64,000 bases of DNA, from positions 828,501 through 892,500 of the forward strand of contig BLAL01000324.1 in the NCBI GenBank assembly GCA_015698045.1, read 5' to 3'. Position numbers and translations under genes: made by a program. This document shows, piece by piece, positions 1 to 10,302 of this stretch (position 1 is its first letter; every line of letters starts with the position of its first letter). The DNA comes from Rhizophagus clarus (taxonomy: Eukaryota; Glomeromycota; Glomeromycetes; Glomerales; Glomeraceae). The notes under the pieces were generated by a model. That model saw only the letters and a program-made list of their open reading frames with translations, made no database searches and was not told the origin of the DNA.

Positions 1-490
1 CCGGAAATCCTGGACACTATGTGTCCGGAAACTGTTCCGAAAACACTACATTTTCGAGACATTAGGAATTTGTACTGAAATTGTACTGAAATACATTTTT
101 GCAAAATTTAATTAGTATGACAAAAAAAGGTTATGAATGCCAGTTTCGTGCTTTTTGCATTTTTTTTTTTACAAAATTAATTTAACCTTCTTTGGAAATA
201 ACATCCAGAATTTGTCCTGAAATTTTTCATGTCCGGAATTTGTCCAGTTTAAATTATCCGAGTTTTTACTATGTCCGGAATTTTTCTAGGTTTAACTGTC
301 CAGATTTTGTCCAAAAATTTATACTGGACGAATATTGGACAAATTCTGGACAAAATTTGGACATGTCAAAATTTTAAGTTTCAGATTTATACCAAAAAAA
401 TGAACATTTTCCAGACATGCCAGAATTATTCTGGACAATTTCCGGACATTTTTGTAGATATTTTCCGGACATTTATTTTTATAGGGAAGA
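1..490. repeat. Cluster of short TGTCCGGAA / TTCCGGACA words
   Basis: About a dozen degenerate copies of a 7-10-bp word (TGTCCGGAA, TGTCCAG, CTGGACA and the complement TTCCGGACA) are scattered in both orientations, densest at 200-470. Spacing is irregular, so this is not a clean tandem array. Short ORFs crossing it are low-complexity by-products. The role is unknown; it may be the edge of a larger dispersed repeat continuing left of the window. Confidence 0.6.
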
Positions 491-500
491 GAAGCGAGTG

Positions 501-3446
501 AGTCACTCCCCATCCTTAGTAAATATGATACCGCGATATCGCGTTATATGATATAGAATAGATAATAGAGATACGGTATGTTTATGAGTTAATATGATAA
601 CTATTACACCGAATGTTTATGTAAAGTATTATGTGATCACTTTATCTAAATTTATAAATACTTTAACAGGTAAAGCCCGATATAATTCCAGATCTAGTGG
701 CAGATAAACTAATTAAATCAAGAATACATGTAGTCCCCAATTAGTATTTAAAAAATTAGAAACCAAAAATAATATGTCATAACATGTAACAACGCTCTTT
801 TTTGAAAAATTCTATATTCGCAATTTTTTATGTATCAATCGCTATGAATAAATAAATAAATATATAAATAAATATAATAAATTGAGAGAAATAATTACAA
901 ACAGTATACCTATATAATTTTAAAATTTGTTATTATTATGCGTGTAAATAATCTCTAAATTGTTCTTTTTTTGCACCTATAAATGGACAAGGTTTTTTTC
1001 TAAACGTCCTATGCATTTTGATATGAAACAATGACTTTGACAACAAATATTGTAATCAAATGCGATATGAAACAATGACTTTTTGACGCTCCTATATGTA
1101 AATAACATATTCGTGTCAAGAGGAATATAATCAATAACTAGGGATGTTAAATGTTACATTTTGTTACGTTACAGTTATAAGCATTATTTTAATCTTGCTG
1201 AGTTTATAATTTATAATTTATTTTACCATCACCTATATAAATTGTGTTGAATGTTACGATAAAATGTAATATTTCAAAAATAATAATAGTTTTTTTTTAT
1301 AAATGCAAGATACGGCCCCATGAATCATAGTGATTTGCTGAGATAGAATGATTTTGTTACTCGATAAAATAACGTGTATCCCTATATCTGAAATCCTTCC
1401 TGAATGTATAAAATAACGTGTATCATTATACCCGAAATCTTGAATGTATTAAATCAATTGACAATTCCCTTATCAATCCCGTATTTGATGTCTTTGTAAT
1501 TCAATAATTTCAGTGTACATGGCAGAACAATATTCTCTTCAGTTTCAGGGAATACATTTCGTTCACGTAAGTTGTTATTGTATCCAATTATGTCCAGATT
1601 TACTACGCTTCTAGTTAATAATAGTTGAAGTAGAAAGAAATATACTATCAATATTTAGTCACAATGAAGAATAATACTCCCTACCGGCAATTTAACATGG
1701 TCAGTATTTCCAAGATAATTACATAATGTGAGAAAGGTCCATTTCCAAATATAGAATCCATCATTTGCTCTCATTTCTGCCACACTGCTAAAGCTAAAGA
1801 TGCAAAAATTGCGAAGTCAATCTTGACGTAAGACGTTTATTCGTATGTTATACTCTTAAGTCAATAGTTTGACTCGTTGTTCAATTTTGATATGTCACTG
1901 CTACGAATTTTATTAAATAGGAAACTTATGTTGACCTCAGTTTTCTTGTTTTAGATGAGCCTTATCGGAAAGCCTACGTAAGCAAGTCTACGAAACTTGA
2001 TTCCTATTTGCTCTGGTTCATAATTTCAAAGCCTGCTAAGCCATTATATAACTGATGACTAATGTAATGTGTGACGTGTCACGATCACGATGGCAAAGTT
2101 TAAAACTACCCCAACATCGCCCACTACCACCGTAATGGAATTAAGTACAACATCGTACGACTATCCCATATGAAGCGCTGAGGATGATCAAAGTTTAATA
2201 ACGTGTCACGATTTTAGGTGTCGAATGACTGAATCAGGCTTGTAACTTCCTATTTTTATATGTATAAATACATCTTGCCTCCACGCTATTTGAAAAATAA
2301 AAAAATTTTCTGATAATAAAGATCATATTCGTATAACACTAAACAAGTCTACGTTCTAACAAATATATATTCATTTGTTGAATTAGCAATCAAACCATTT
2401 TTGTCGAACAAGAAAATAAACAGGCTTTTTTCATTCCTGATGGCCATTAACCACAAATGTCATCAATATTAACAGCGGTTACTATATATATATATCCATA
2501 ATCACGTTAAAGTTTTCTAGCGGAAATTTATTTAGGAATGGATTCACATAATACGAATAAATGTAACGTGACTTTACACCTTTAACAGAAAAAATATCAA
2601 CCGAAAACAAAAACACAAATCTTAGGTCACACGATTTTTAAAAAATATGATTGGTTGCATGTTACCAAGATATCTTACCTGCGCTTATAATAAAAAAAAT
2701 ATTAGCTAATATAATTATGTCACTGCCCTTACTAAATATTATTATTTTCTGTTTTCATCAGTCCATTTATTTATAGCAATGTTAGCAAAATTTCAGTCGA
2801 AATACATCCAGATTTTCGAAAATGAATATTATTAATTCAACGGTATCTTTTATTCTTTAAAGTACGAAATTCGATTATAATAAATGTTTATCAAAATTAT
2901 CTTAAAATTTACTTGAAATCTTAGAAGATAATTAATATTATAATATTACTATTGAAGTTGATAATGATCTTTATTTTCATGCCCATATATATAGGTATTT
3001 TAAATTATCGTTCCCTTTATTTACGAAGAATTTTTCAAAAAAAAAAAAAATAACTTAAATACATATCAAAAGTTAGGTAGGGGATGTAACACAATTTTTC
3101 ACCAATTATACTGTACCTTCGTAACTTTATGCATTTGATCGATCAATATTCACATGTAATCGGTTTCTGGAGTATTCTTTATTTAAAAAAGGATGTACAG
3201 TACATTACACTTTGTTTTATTATTTTATTATTATATTGAATTTTCTTTAATGGCTTTCTATAATACATTTTTATTTGTAATACTTATTAAAAGTCCGTTG
3301 ACTAAATTCGGGAATCACAATTTTTTAAATGGGGCGTTTCATTGCACTACTGAACACTTTCCAGGATTTCCTTTCTTTAAAAGATAAAAAAGTTCAATGC
3401 TAAAATATTCCGGATTAAAATGAACATCCATATTTATCTATCATAG
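501..3446. other. A+T-rich intergenic stretch
   Basis: No gene could be supported. Small structures only: a 12-bp palindrome CGCGATATCGCG at 532-543, an imperfect direct repeat of about 43 bp at 1365-1450 (AACGTGTATC core), and a repeated GATATGAAACAATGACTTT at about 1020 and 1065. The short ORFs at 1454-1651 (minus) and 3193-3387 (plus) have no recognisable content. Confidence 0.6.
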
Positions 3447-4015
3447 TGTTACGATCGAACAGTCACGTGATCGCTGATCATGTTGCGAATGTTGCGAATG
3501 TCACGAATGTTGCGAATGTCACAAATGTTATAAATGTTACGAATATTGCAAATGTTTGATATGTTAAACATATGCAATATAACAAATATGTGAAATATAT
3601 GAAATAAGTAGCATTTATGTGATATGTTAGATATGTCAAGTAAATTTAGTGTAGTTGTTTTTTGTATAAATATAGGCGTTTTTAATCAATGTAAAAACAG
3701 ATAATTTCGTTTTAAATAAAATAAAGCATTTATTTAATAAGTTATCTCGTTGTTAAAGTGTTAGTTTATTTGTAAATTAATGCTTGCGTCTGAGTGTAAT
3801 TGCTAGTGTGTGCATTACCTATTCGCAACCGATTAATTTACGTTTTTCTTGTTTAAGTTGATCGTGTAACCTTCGTAAATTGATCAACGGTGAAACGTTT
3901 ATTAGTAATTTATTATATTTTATTTCATTTTCGCATTTACATTTAATTAATAAAAACCTTCTGCTACATATATACAACGCTTATTTTCATAAGCATAAAA
4001 GAACTGGCATTTACA
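3447..4015 (+). repeat. 5' LTR of the Ty3/gypsy element
   Basis: 569 bp, starting TG and ending CA. A likely TATA box (TATAAATA, 3665-3672) and A+T-rich AATAAA-type signals (about 3715-3728) suggest the U3/R boundary. The start carries a TCACGTGATC palindromic core and a run of degenerate GTTGCGAATGTCACGAAT repeats (about 3480-3560). It differs from the 3' LTR at two positions: CTTCGTAAA versus CTTCGCAAA, and TTTCATTTTCG versus TTTCACTTTCG. Confidence 0.95.
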
Positions 4016-4018
4016 AAT

Positions 4019-4036
4019 TGGTGCCTTCTGCCAGAA
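4019..4036 (+). promoter_or_regulatory. Candidate primer-binding site
   Basis: TGGTGCCTTCTGCC begins 3 nt after the LTR, the expected place for a site complementary to a tRNA 3' end (TGG pairs with CCA). I did not identify the matching tRNA. A comparison with the genome's tRNA 3' ends would settle it. Confidence 0.6.
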
Positions 4037-4064
4037 TCCTAATTCCCGATCTTTAATCCCTTTT

Positions 4065-5696
4065 ATGTTTCAAAATCATTTCAATCGTAATACCCTACAC
4101 GACGCTATACATAGACAATTAGGACTAACTAACGTAGCCACTTATCATCGTGATTTTTCGTGTAATAATTGCTACCCATCGGAAGTCCCTTTGACCCCTA
4201 CCTTTCAACACTTCTTGGATTGGATTTCTTCCAATTACCCTGTTATAGAATATACCCGATTTACTCAGCAACATTTTGAGGAAGTTGCATATTCAGTCAA
4301 TACTGCAGATATCGACAACACTATACACGACCTGATATTCAGTATCAGATACGCTGATATTGAACTAATAGATTACACCCAATTGCGTCAAGACTTCATT
4401 AACGCTTATAATATAACTAACGGATTCCAACAGGATCCTAACGAAGTCCTATATCAAATCAGTGAAACCACCACTTCACCTGAACCTGAAAACTTAAGTG
4501 ATACCCAATCAGATACTTCTGAGGAGGATATACACCAATTTCACATCCCCTTACCTCCTGTTTACAACACACCGAATAATCCTGTTCCAGCACTCCCAAT
4601 AGTGAACAATATGGCACAACCTAATCAACAAGACTTTCAACAATTAAGGGCAGCTATCGCTGCATTGACCCAGGCATTGCCGAATACCAACAACGCCCTG
4701 GCCGGAAATACCCAGGCAATCAACAACCCACCACGTCGGGAAGGAAGAGTGGCCGAATTACCATACTTCTATGGAGGTAATCAAGATCCAGTCGCGTGGT
4801 TAGAAGACTTTACTAGAGCATGTAATGCTAATGGCATTGCAAATGGCCGAAAGTTGGAGGTTGTACCGGCTTACTTGAGAGGTGCCGCCTCTACTTGGTG
4901 GAATGCCAATCAAGCATTGCCAAATAACAACCAGAATAGAATCACTGCATGGACCGGTAATAATAACAACACCGACTTTATTCAGAATTTCCCTGCGGCT
5001 TTTAGGACTCAAACACTGGTTGAAATTTGGACAACCGAATTAAAGCAAAGGCGTCAGCAACCCGGTGAAGATGTAAATACATATGCAGCCGCCTTACAGG
5101 AATTGTATCGAAGGGTAGAGACGAATGACTTTGCTTACCCTGAAGCAATTAAGGCTCGGAAATTTGTGAATGGTCTATTACCCGACCTATATGTCACTGT
5201 TAAGCCTCATAATGACCAGACATGGAATGGCGCTGTGGATCGAGCGAAAGCATATGAGTTAACACACCAAGATCAAGGTGCCGTTAGCGCCTACCTCAAT
5301 AAGTTTACGCCCATGACCACCAATAACCATACAGCCGACTTACTTAAAGCCATTCAGGATCTGACTAAGCAAGTACAAACGTTAAGTTACGGAAACCGAG
5401 GAAATCGAAATAATAACGGTCCCCGATTTACCAATCAACAGACGTCAGGACAAACGTCGCAATCATCAAACAGACCAAATCAGTACGTCTGTTATGCCTG
5501 TGGAGAACCCGGATATGTAGTAAGGACTTGTCCAAATAAAAATAACAATTCCAGCCGTCCGAATAATAGCCAGAATTCTAATAACAATAGTGCTGCCCCG
5601 CAACCAACCAGCTCGAATGATCAACTTGCGCAGATTCACCAGTTGCTGGCTCAATTGGCGCAACCAGAAGATGGGGTGAATCAACATTTAAACTAA
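4065..5696 (+). CDS. Gag polyprotein (capsid and nucleocapsid)
   Basis: 543 residues; the ATG at 4065 is the first in-frame one after the LTR. The structural protein packages element RNA in cytoplasmic particles. The N-terminal ~220 residues are family-specific, with an acidic Ser/Glu stretch near 140-155. Residues ~225-410 look like a retrotransposon Gag domain (ELPYFYGG, W..DF, RGAA..WW, F...FRT, W..EL..RRQ.PGEDV..YA, KFV.GL.PDL). An Asn/Gln-rich linker follows. The nucleocapsid knuckle at 476-489 reads C-x2-C-x4-Tyr-x4-C: the zinc-binding His is replaced by Tyr at codon 5514-5516 (TAT). The last codons TTA AAC before TAA form part of a frameshift heptamer. Family assignment is firm; zinc binding of this copy is doubtful. 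Confidence 0.93.
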   Translation: MFQNHFNRNTLHDAIHRQLGLTNVATYHRDFSCNNCYPSEVPLTPTFQHFLDWISSNYPVIEYTRFTQQHFEEVAYSVNTADIDNTIHDLIFSIRYADIELIDYTQLRQDFINAYNITNGFQQDPNEVLYQISETTTSPEPENLSDTQSDTSEEDIHQFHIPLPPVYNTPNNPVPALPIVNNMAQPNQQDFQQLRAAIAALTQALPNTNNALAGNTQAINNPPRREGRVAELPYFYGGNQDPVAWLEDFTRACNANGIANGRKLEVVPAYLRGAASTWWNANQALPNNNQNRITAWTGNNNNTDFIQNFPAAFRTQTLVEIWTTELKQRRQQPGEDVNTYAAALQELYRRVETNDFAYPEAIKARKFVNGLLPDLYVTVKPHNDQTWNGAVDRAKAYELTHQDQGAVSAYLNKFTPMTTNNHTADLLKAIQDLTKQVQTLSYGNRGNRNNNGPRFTNQQTSGQTSQSSNRPNQYVCYACGEPGYVVRTCPNKNNNSSRPNNSQNSNNNSAAPQPTSSNDQLAQIHQLLAQLAQPEDGVNQHLN

Positions 5697-5729
5697 GAGG
5701 CGTACCTCATGAGGGTGAGTGTACACGCC
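5687..5729 (+). promoter_or_regulatory. -1 programmed ribosomal frameshift site (gag to pol)
   Basis: T TTA AAC at 5687-5693 is in the correct phase (last two gag sense codons TTA, AAC, then TAA) and is a canonical X_XXY_YYZ slippery heptamer. Slipping back one base enters the pol frame, which is open from 5621. Five nt downstream, GGCGT (5699-5703) can pair with ACGCC (5725-5729), with a possible inner helix ACC/GGT (5704-5706/5714-5716), giving a plausible stimulatory hairpin. Heptamer, phase and overlap are seen directly; use in vivo is inferred. Confidence 0.8.
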
Positions 5730-8266
5730 AGACGACAATTCCCTCAAATCTGACACTATTAGAAGCATACCCCGCTACAAGGACCACACGAAGCAAGGCT
5801 AGACTTGACCCAACTGCAGGAATAGTAAGGGACAAGCCTACAGAAGAGGAAACGATACTACGAACCGTACAAGGTTCGAGTAAGGTTAAACAACCCACAA
5901 GGACGACCAAGACTAAGAAGGTCGAACCTAAGAAAATAATCAAAAAGAAACCTGCCGCGGTTGCTCCGATTTACAAAATGGTAGAACCATATACGCCGCA
6001 GCAGTTTTTCGACCAAAAAGCCGATATTACGAACGGTCAATTATTGGCAATGAACCCTAAGTTCGGTTTAACGATTGCCAAACAATTAAGGAAACCGGTA
6101 GTTAGAGCAAAAGACAACGAAAAAAATTCGATTAAGAAAAATGACGAAGTGCCAGACGATAAAAACACTCCGGAAGTTGATGATTTAATACAGGTGGCAA
6201 ACACTGCTGGACCCAATGCAGATCGGACCTCAGCGCTATACTGCGAAGCCTCGATCAAACATATAAAATTTCCGCTGATCGTAGATTCCGGATCTGCTGG
6301 AAGTATTATCTCCCTGTCGCTACTAAAAGATTTGGACATGGAGATTACAAAGGCTTCAAAAACCGTGATGGTAAACGTGAATGGTGAACGCCGACGCCCG
6401 TTGGGTGCAGTAACGGATATACCGTTAAGGATACATGATTGTATCATTCCTATGGATGCCATTGTTACCGACGCTAATTCCTATGCTGCCATAGTCGGTA
6501 ATGATTAGCTGCGTAAAACCAAGGCCATTCTGGACTACAACAACAACTTAATGACCATCGAATGGAAAGATCAAGTTTTAGAGGTCATTACCGAATGTAG
6601 GGAAATGCCTCACCACATCTCCAGCATCGAAGTACCGAACATAGAGGCTGAGGATGAAGTTGAAGAAGAGGTTGATGAGGACGCCATGGAAGAATCGGAA
6701 GATGAATTCGAAAGTGATGATGAAGAGGCGCAGGAACAATTATTTTGTAACGCAAAATTCATCACTCGAGAAAGGGCGCAAGAAATCGAAGAAGAATTGA
6801 AGGAAGGAAACTTTGTTAGTAATGAATATTACTATCAATACGAAGAAATCGAAAAGGGAAAGTTCCATACCGGAAAACTAAACGAAGAACAACTCCGGAA
6901 ATTTGAGAATTTCATGGAACGATACCAGAATCTGTTCGCCTGGGATCCTAATGACTTCGGACGAACATCGATAGTTACGCATAAAATCGACACCGGAGAT
7001 GCCACCCCGATTGGACAAAGGTTCTACCGAACGTCCTATCAAAACCAGCTGTTCATAAAGGAAGAGATACAACGATTGTTGGACACCGGATTGATTGTTC
7101 CATCCAAAAGTCAATGGACTTCGCCAGTCGTAGTAGTGGAAAAGAAAAACGGCAAGAAGCGCCTGTGCGTCGACTATCGGAAGTTGAACAACGTCACGAA
7201 AAGAGATCGTTATCCTTTGCCAAGGGTAGACGATATGTTGGAAACGTTATCCGGATGTCAATGGTTTTCGTCATTAGATCTTGCCAGCGGGTTTTGGCAG
7301 GTCGAACTTAGCCCGAAAGACAGAGAAAAATCGACGTTTATCACTCGTTTCGGAACATTTGAATTTACCGTTATGCCGTTCGGTTTATGCAATGCTCCCG
7401 CCACTTTTCAACGCTTAATGGATACAGTATTGCGGGACATATTGTGGCAATTTGTCGTGGTGTACATAGATGATATTAATATCGGTTCCAAAACGTTTGA
7501 AGAACACCTGCAACATTTGGAACAGGTTTTTCTCCGATTGGAACAAGCCGGACTCAAGTTAAGCCCGGAAAAATGTTTCTTTTTTAAAGACGAAATCCCA
7601 TTCTTGGGACATGTTGTGAGCCGGAAGGGCATACAAACTGATCCGGAAAAGTTACGGGTCATTAAGGAATTCCCTGTACCTAAAGATTTAACGCAGTTGT
7701 GCGGTTTCATCGCGTTAGCGTCTTATTATCGTAAATTCGTCAAAGGTTTTTCGTCGATAGCCGAACCTTTGAATAGACTTTTAAAGAAAAACACTCCGTA
7801 TATATGGAGTAAGGACCAGCATGATGCTTTCGAAAAGCTCAAGACATGCCTGATGACGCCACCCATCTTGGCTTATCCCAACTTCGAAAAACCATTTATC
7901 CTTTACACGGATGCCTCTACCTTCGCTTTGGGTGCAATTTTATCTCAAAAGAATGAGAATAATTGCGAATGTGTGCTAGCATACGCAAGCCGCACGTTAA
8001 ATAAGCACGAACGCAACTATAGTATAACGGAGCTCGAGTGTCTTGCAGTGGTTTGGTCTGTAAGGCACTTCCATCAATATTTACACGGTCAAAAATTTAC
8101 AGTAATCACGGATCACGCTGCACTACGGTACTTGATGAATTTATCGAATCCTGTTGGCAAACTCGGACGATGGTTAATGATTTTAAACGGCTATGAAATT
8201 GAAATAATAAACCGTCCCGGAAAACTTCACTCTAACGTCGATACATTAAGCCGAATAAGAACTTAG
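5697..8266 (+). pseudogene. pol part 1: protease, reverse transcriptase, RNase H, broken by one amber codon
   Basis: This frame is -1 relative to gag and open from 5621 to 6505, with no start codon needed after frameshifting. An aspartic protease has Asp-Ser-Gly at 6284-6292. TAG at 6506-6508 interrupts a segment where Ty3/gypsy proteins usually have G-N-D-W-L, so TGG to TAG is the simplest explanation. After it the frame is open to 8266. An acidic linker (6640-6760) is followed by RT with LDLASGFWQ, MPFGLCNAPATFQ and the catalytic YIDD at 7462-7473, then RNase H with YTDAS, TELECLAVVW and ITDHAAL. All visible RT and RNase H catalytic residues are present, so the nonsense codon is the only clear break. 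The integrase is not fused: stops lie in both frames at 8264-8346. Confidence 0.9.
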
Positions 8267-8352
8267 CGCATCTTCGTTAATTGAAAACACTTTTTTTTGG
8301 ATTTTGCATATATTCGATACCGATTATTGGATTACCCATTTTTTGACTTAAC

Positions 8353-9609
8353 ATGGATTTAAATACATATTACACCCTCATTCAATTTTTAACGACACGA
8401 TCAATGCCAACACATCTCGATACGCAGCAACGTGCCTCGATCAAATGGAAATCAAGATATTTTATTGTTTTAGATGATCATCTTTATAAGAAAAATAAAG
8501 ATAACCCTAATAGACCAATACGAGTTGCAAAGGAAAGTGAAATAGAGGATATTTTGTACCATATGCACTCGGATCCTCTAGCAGGTCACTTTTCAGTTGA
8601 TGAAATGTACCGAAGGGTAAAAATTCGATACTATTGGCCACAAATGTTTAATGATGTTCGTCAATATGTACGAACTTGTGATGAATGCCAACGAAGGGGC
8701 AAAAATCGCCGCACTGAACCACTCCATCCAATAAAAGTTGGGCAACCATTCGATAGAATCGGAATGGATATTGTTGGCCCACTGCCTAAAACAAAAAATG
8801 GTAACATGTATATTGTTGTTGCCACTGAGTACTTGACAAAATGGCCAGAAGCCCGTGCAATCCCTAATGCGAAAGCTTCATCAGTTGTCTCATTTTTTTA
8901 TGAAGACATTATATGCCGCCATGGATGCCCAAAGGAGATATTAACCGATCGTGGAACACATTTTGTGAATGAAATGTTGGCTTCTTTATGTGATAATTTA
9001 GGAGTCAAGCACCGATTATCTACAGCATATCATCCCCAAACTAATGGCCTAGTGGAACGCTTCAATCGGACTTTATGTGAAGCTATTGCAAAATATGCAA
9101 ATGCAAATAAAGATGATTGGGACTTATATTTATCATCTGTCTTATTTGCATATAGAACAAAATGCCACAGCACCACACGGCATGAACCATTTTATTTGAT
9201 GTATGGTCGCGATGCTGTGTTACCAATTGAATTTGCAGTCTCTACTATGCAAAGTAAATGTGCTGAAGAGAACCCCCAAGATGATCTCCTAAACCGCATT
9301 CACACACTTACCGGAAAGGTAGTAGTTGATCGCCTAGAAACACAGGATAATATATGCAAGGCGCAACAGAAGCAGAAGAAGCAGCATGATGAAGATCTCC
9401 ATATAATGCAATATAAAATTGGAGACCTCGTGCTTCTATATCAAAGTCAATTAAGAGGCAAACAGAAGCTTCAAGAAAGATGGAAAGGCCCCTATTATGT
9501 GCATGAAGTGCTTGGAAATGGTGCATATAAACTGCGCACCATTGAAGGAAAAATTTTAAAAGTTCCAGTGAATTCGGAACGATTAAAATTGTATCATCAA
9601 CGCAAATAG
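8353..9609 (+). CDS. Integrase in a separate ORF
   Basis: 418 residues from its own ATG. The enzyme joins element cDNA ends to host DNA in the nucleus. A His-His-Cys-Cys zinc domain is visible (H-x6-H in HSDPLAGH, then CDEC). The catalytic triad is Asp at 8767 (GMDIVGPLP), Asp at 8947 (LTDRGTHF) and Glu at 9055 (LVERFNRTL), with the DD35E spacing of retroviral-type integrases. The C-terminal part has the usual YKIGDLVLLY and ERWKGPY motifs; no chromodomain was seen. It lies 86 bp after the RNase H stop in the third frame, and the frame is closed upstream at 8344 (TGA), so ordinary read-through cannot make RT-integrase. Re-initiation, splicing or decay would explain it. Core motifs look undamaged. 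Confidence 0.92.
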   Translation: MDLNTYYTLIQFLTTRSMPTHLDTQQRASIKWKSRYFIVLDDHLYKKNKDNPNRPIRVAKESEIEDILYHMHSDPLAGHFSVDEMYRRVKIRYYWPQMFNDVRQYVRTCDECQRRGKNRRTEPLHPIKVGQPFDRIGMDIVGPLPKTKNGNMYIVVATEYLTKWPEARAIPNAKASSVVSFFYEDIICRHGCPKEILTDRGTHFVNEMLASLCDNLGVKHRLSTAYHPQTNGLVERFNRTLCEAIAKYANANKDDWDLYLSSVLFAYRTKCHSTTRHEPFYLMYGRDAVLPIEFAVSTMQSKCAEENPQDDLLNRIHTLTGKVVVDRLETQDNICKAQQKQKKQHDEDLHIMQYKIGDLVLLYQSQLRGKQKLQERWKGPYYVHEVLGNGAYKLRTIEGKILKVPVNSERLKLYHQRK

Positions 9610-9666
9610 ACTATCATGCATGAATACATGGTTGATGACATAATCATTGCATGCATGTAAAATTAA

Positions 9667-9668
<2 letters not shown>

Positions 9669-9706
<38 letters not shown>

Positions 9707-9830
9707 TATATATATATGTGTGGTTTATTTTTATTTTTGATTATATAGTTATTATTATTATTATTATTTTATTATTATTATTATCATTGTTATTTTTTTA
9801 TTATTTTTTTTATTATTTTTTTTTTATATC
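9669..9830 (+). repeat. A33 run followed by a T-rich (ATT)n stretch
   Basis: Thirty-three consecutive A (9670-9702) are followed by TATATATATG, then a long T/ATT-rich tract to 9830. It separates the integrase from the third ORF. A reading frame through it gives a meaningless Ile/Leu/Phe run, so I start ORF3 at 9835. The run resembles a copied poly(A) tail, but slippage alone could also produce it. Confidence 0.8.
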
Positions 9831-9834
9831 TGAA

Positions 9835-10302
9835 ATGAATGCTTATCAAAGGATCTTAGACGACTTACGACAATCACAACCCATTAATATTCTGCCATAT
9901 CCACCACCTTATGACACCACTGCTAGCATAGAAGAAAAATTTGATGCAATAAACATTGCTATAGAAAGGGCAAATCGAATTGATGACCGAATATTAATGC
10001 TAGTAAATGTTTTCTACCTGGGACAGCTTTTGGAGGTAGAAATAAAAGGAAACACGCAACGAAGACAATTTTTACAACGATTAACTACACACTTTCGGAC
10101 AATTGCTATTCGGACATATTATATTTTTGAGGTTCAAGGAGTAGAACAAATTATGCGGACCGTTCATACAACCTCCACCATGATTCGGAAGCTCAGTTCA
10201 ACTGAATATAAGGATTTGGTTCTAAATTCCATTGAAATTTTCAACGGAGTTGAAAATTTGGGAGGGAGTGATGTTACGATCGAACAGTCACGTGATCGCT
10301 GA
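9835..10302 (+). CDS. Extra 3' ORF of the retrotransposon, unknown protein
   Basis: 155 residues. An in-frame extension upstream to 9718 is poly-Ile/Leu from the T-rich tract and is disregarded. The protein looks mainly helical and soluble: MNAYQRILDDLRQ, a Pro-rich turn (LPYPPPYDTT), then a long amphipathic region with conserved-looking IEEKFDAINIAIERANRIDD and FYLGQLLEVE stretches. I do not recognise a domain; it is not an envelope protein (no signal peptide or membrane helix in the plausible form). Its last 10 codons lie inside the 3' LTR, and it overlaps the polypurine tract. Accessory ORFs here are known in other Ty3/gypsy lineages, but its job is unknown. Confidence 0.65.
   Translation: MNAYQRILDDLRQSQPINILPYPPPYDTTASIEEKFDAINIAIERANRIDDRILMLVNVFYLGQLLEVEIKGNTQRRQFLQRLTTHFRTIAIRTYYIFEVQGVEQIMRTVHTTSTMIRKLSSTEYKDLVLNSIEIFNGVENLGGSDVTIEQSRDR
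10259..10271 (+). promoter_or_regulatory. Polypurine tract
   Basis: GGGAGGGAGTGA ends directly at the 3' LTR, the expected plus-strand primer position for reverse transcription. It lies within the coding part of the third ORF. Confidence 0.8.

Noticed and set aside
9718..9834. Signal peptide or membrane anchor (envelope-like) at the start of the third retrotransposon ORF
   Set aside because: The hydrophobic Ile/Leu/Phe run is translation of an (ATT)n/T-rich tract next to A33; the credible start is the ATG at 9835.
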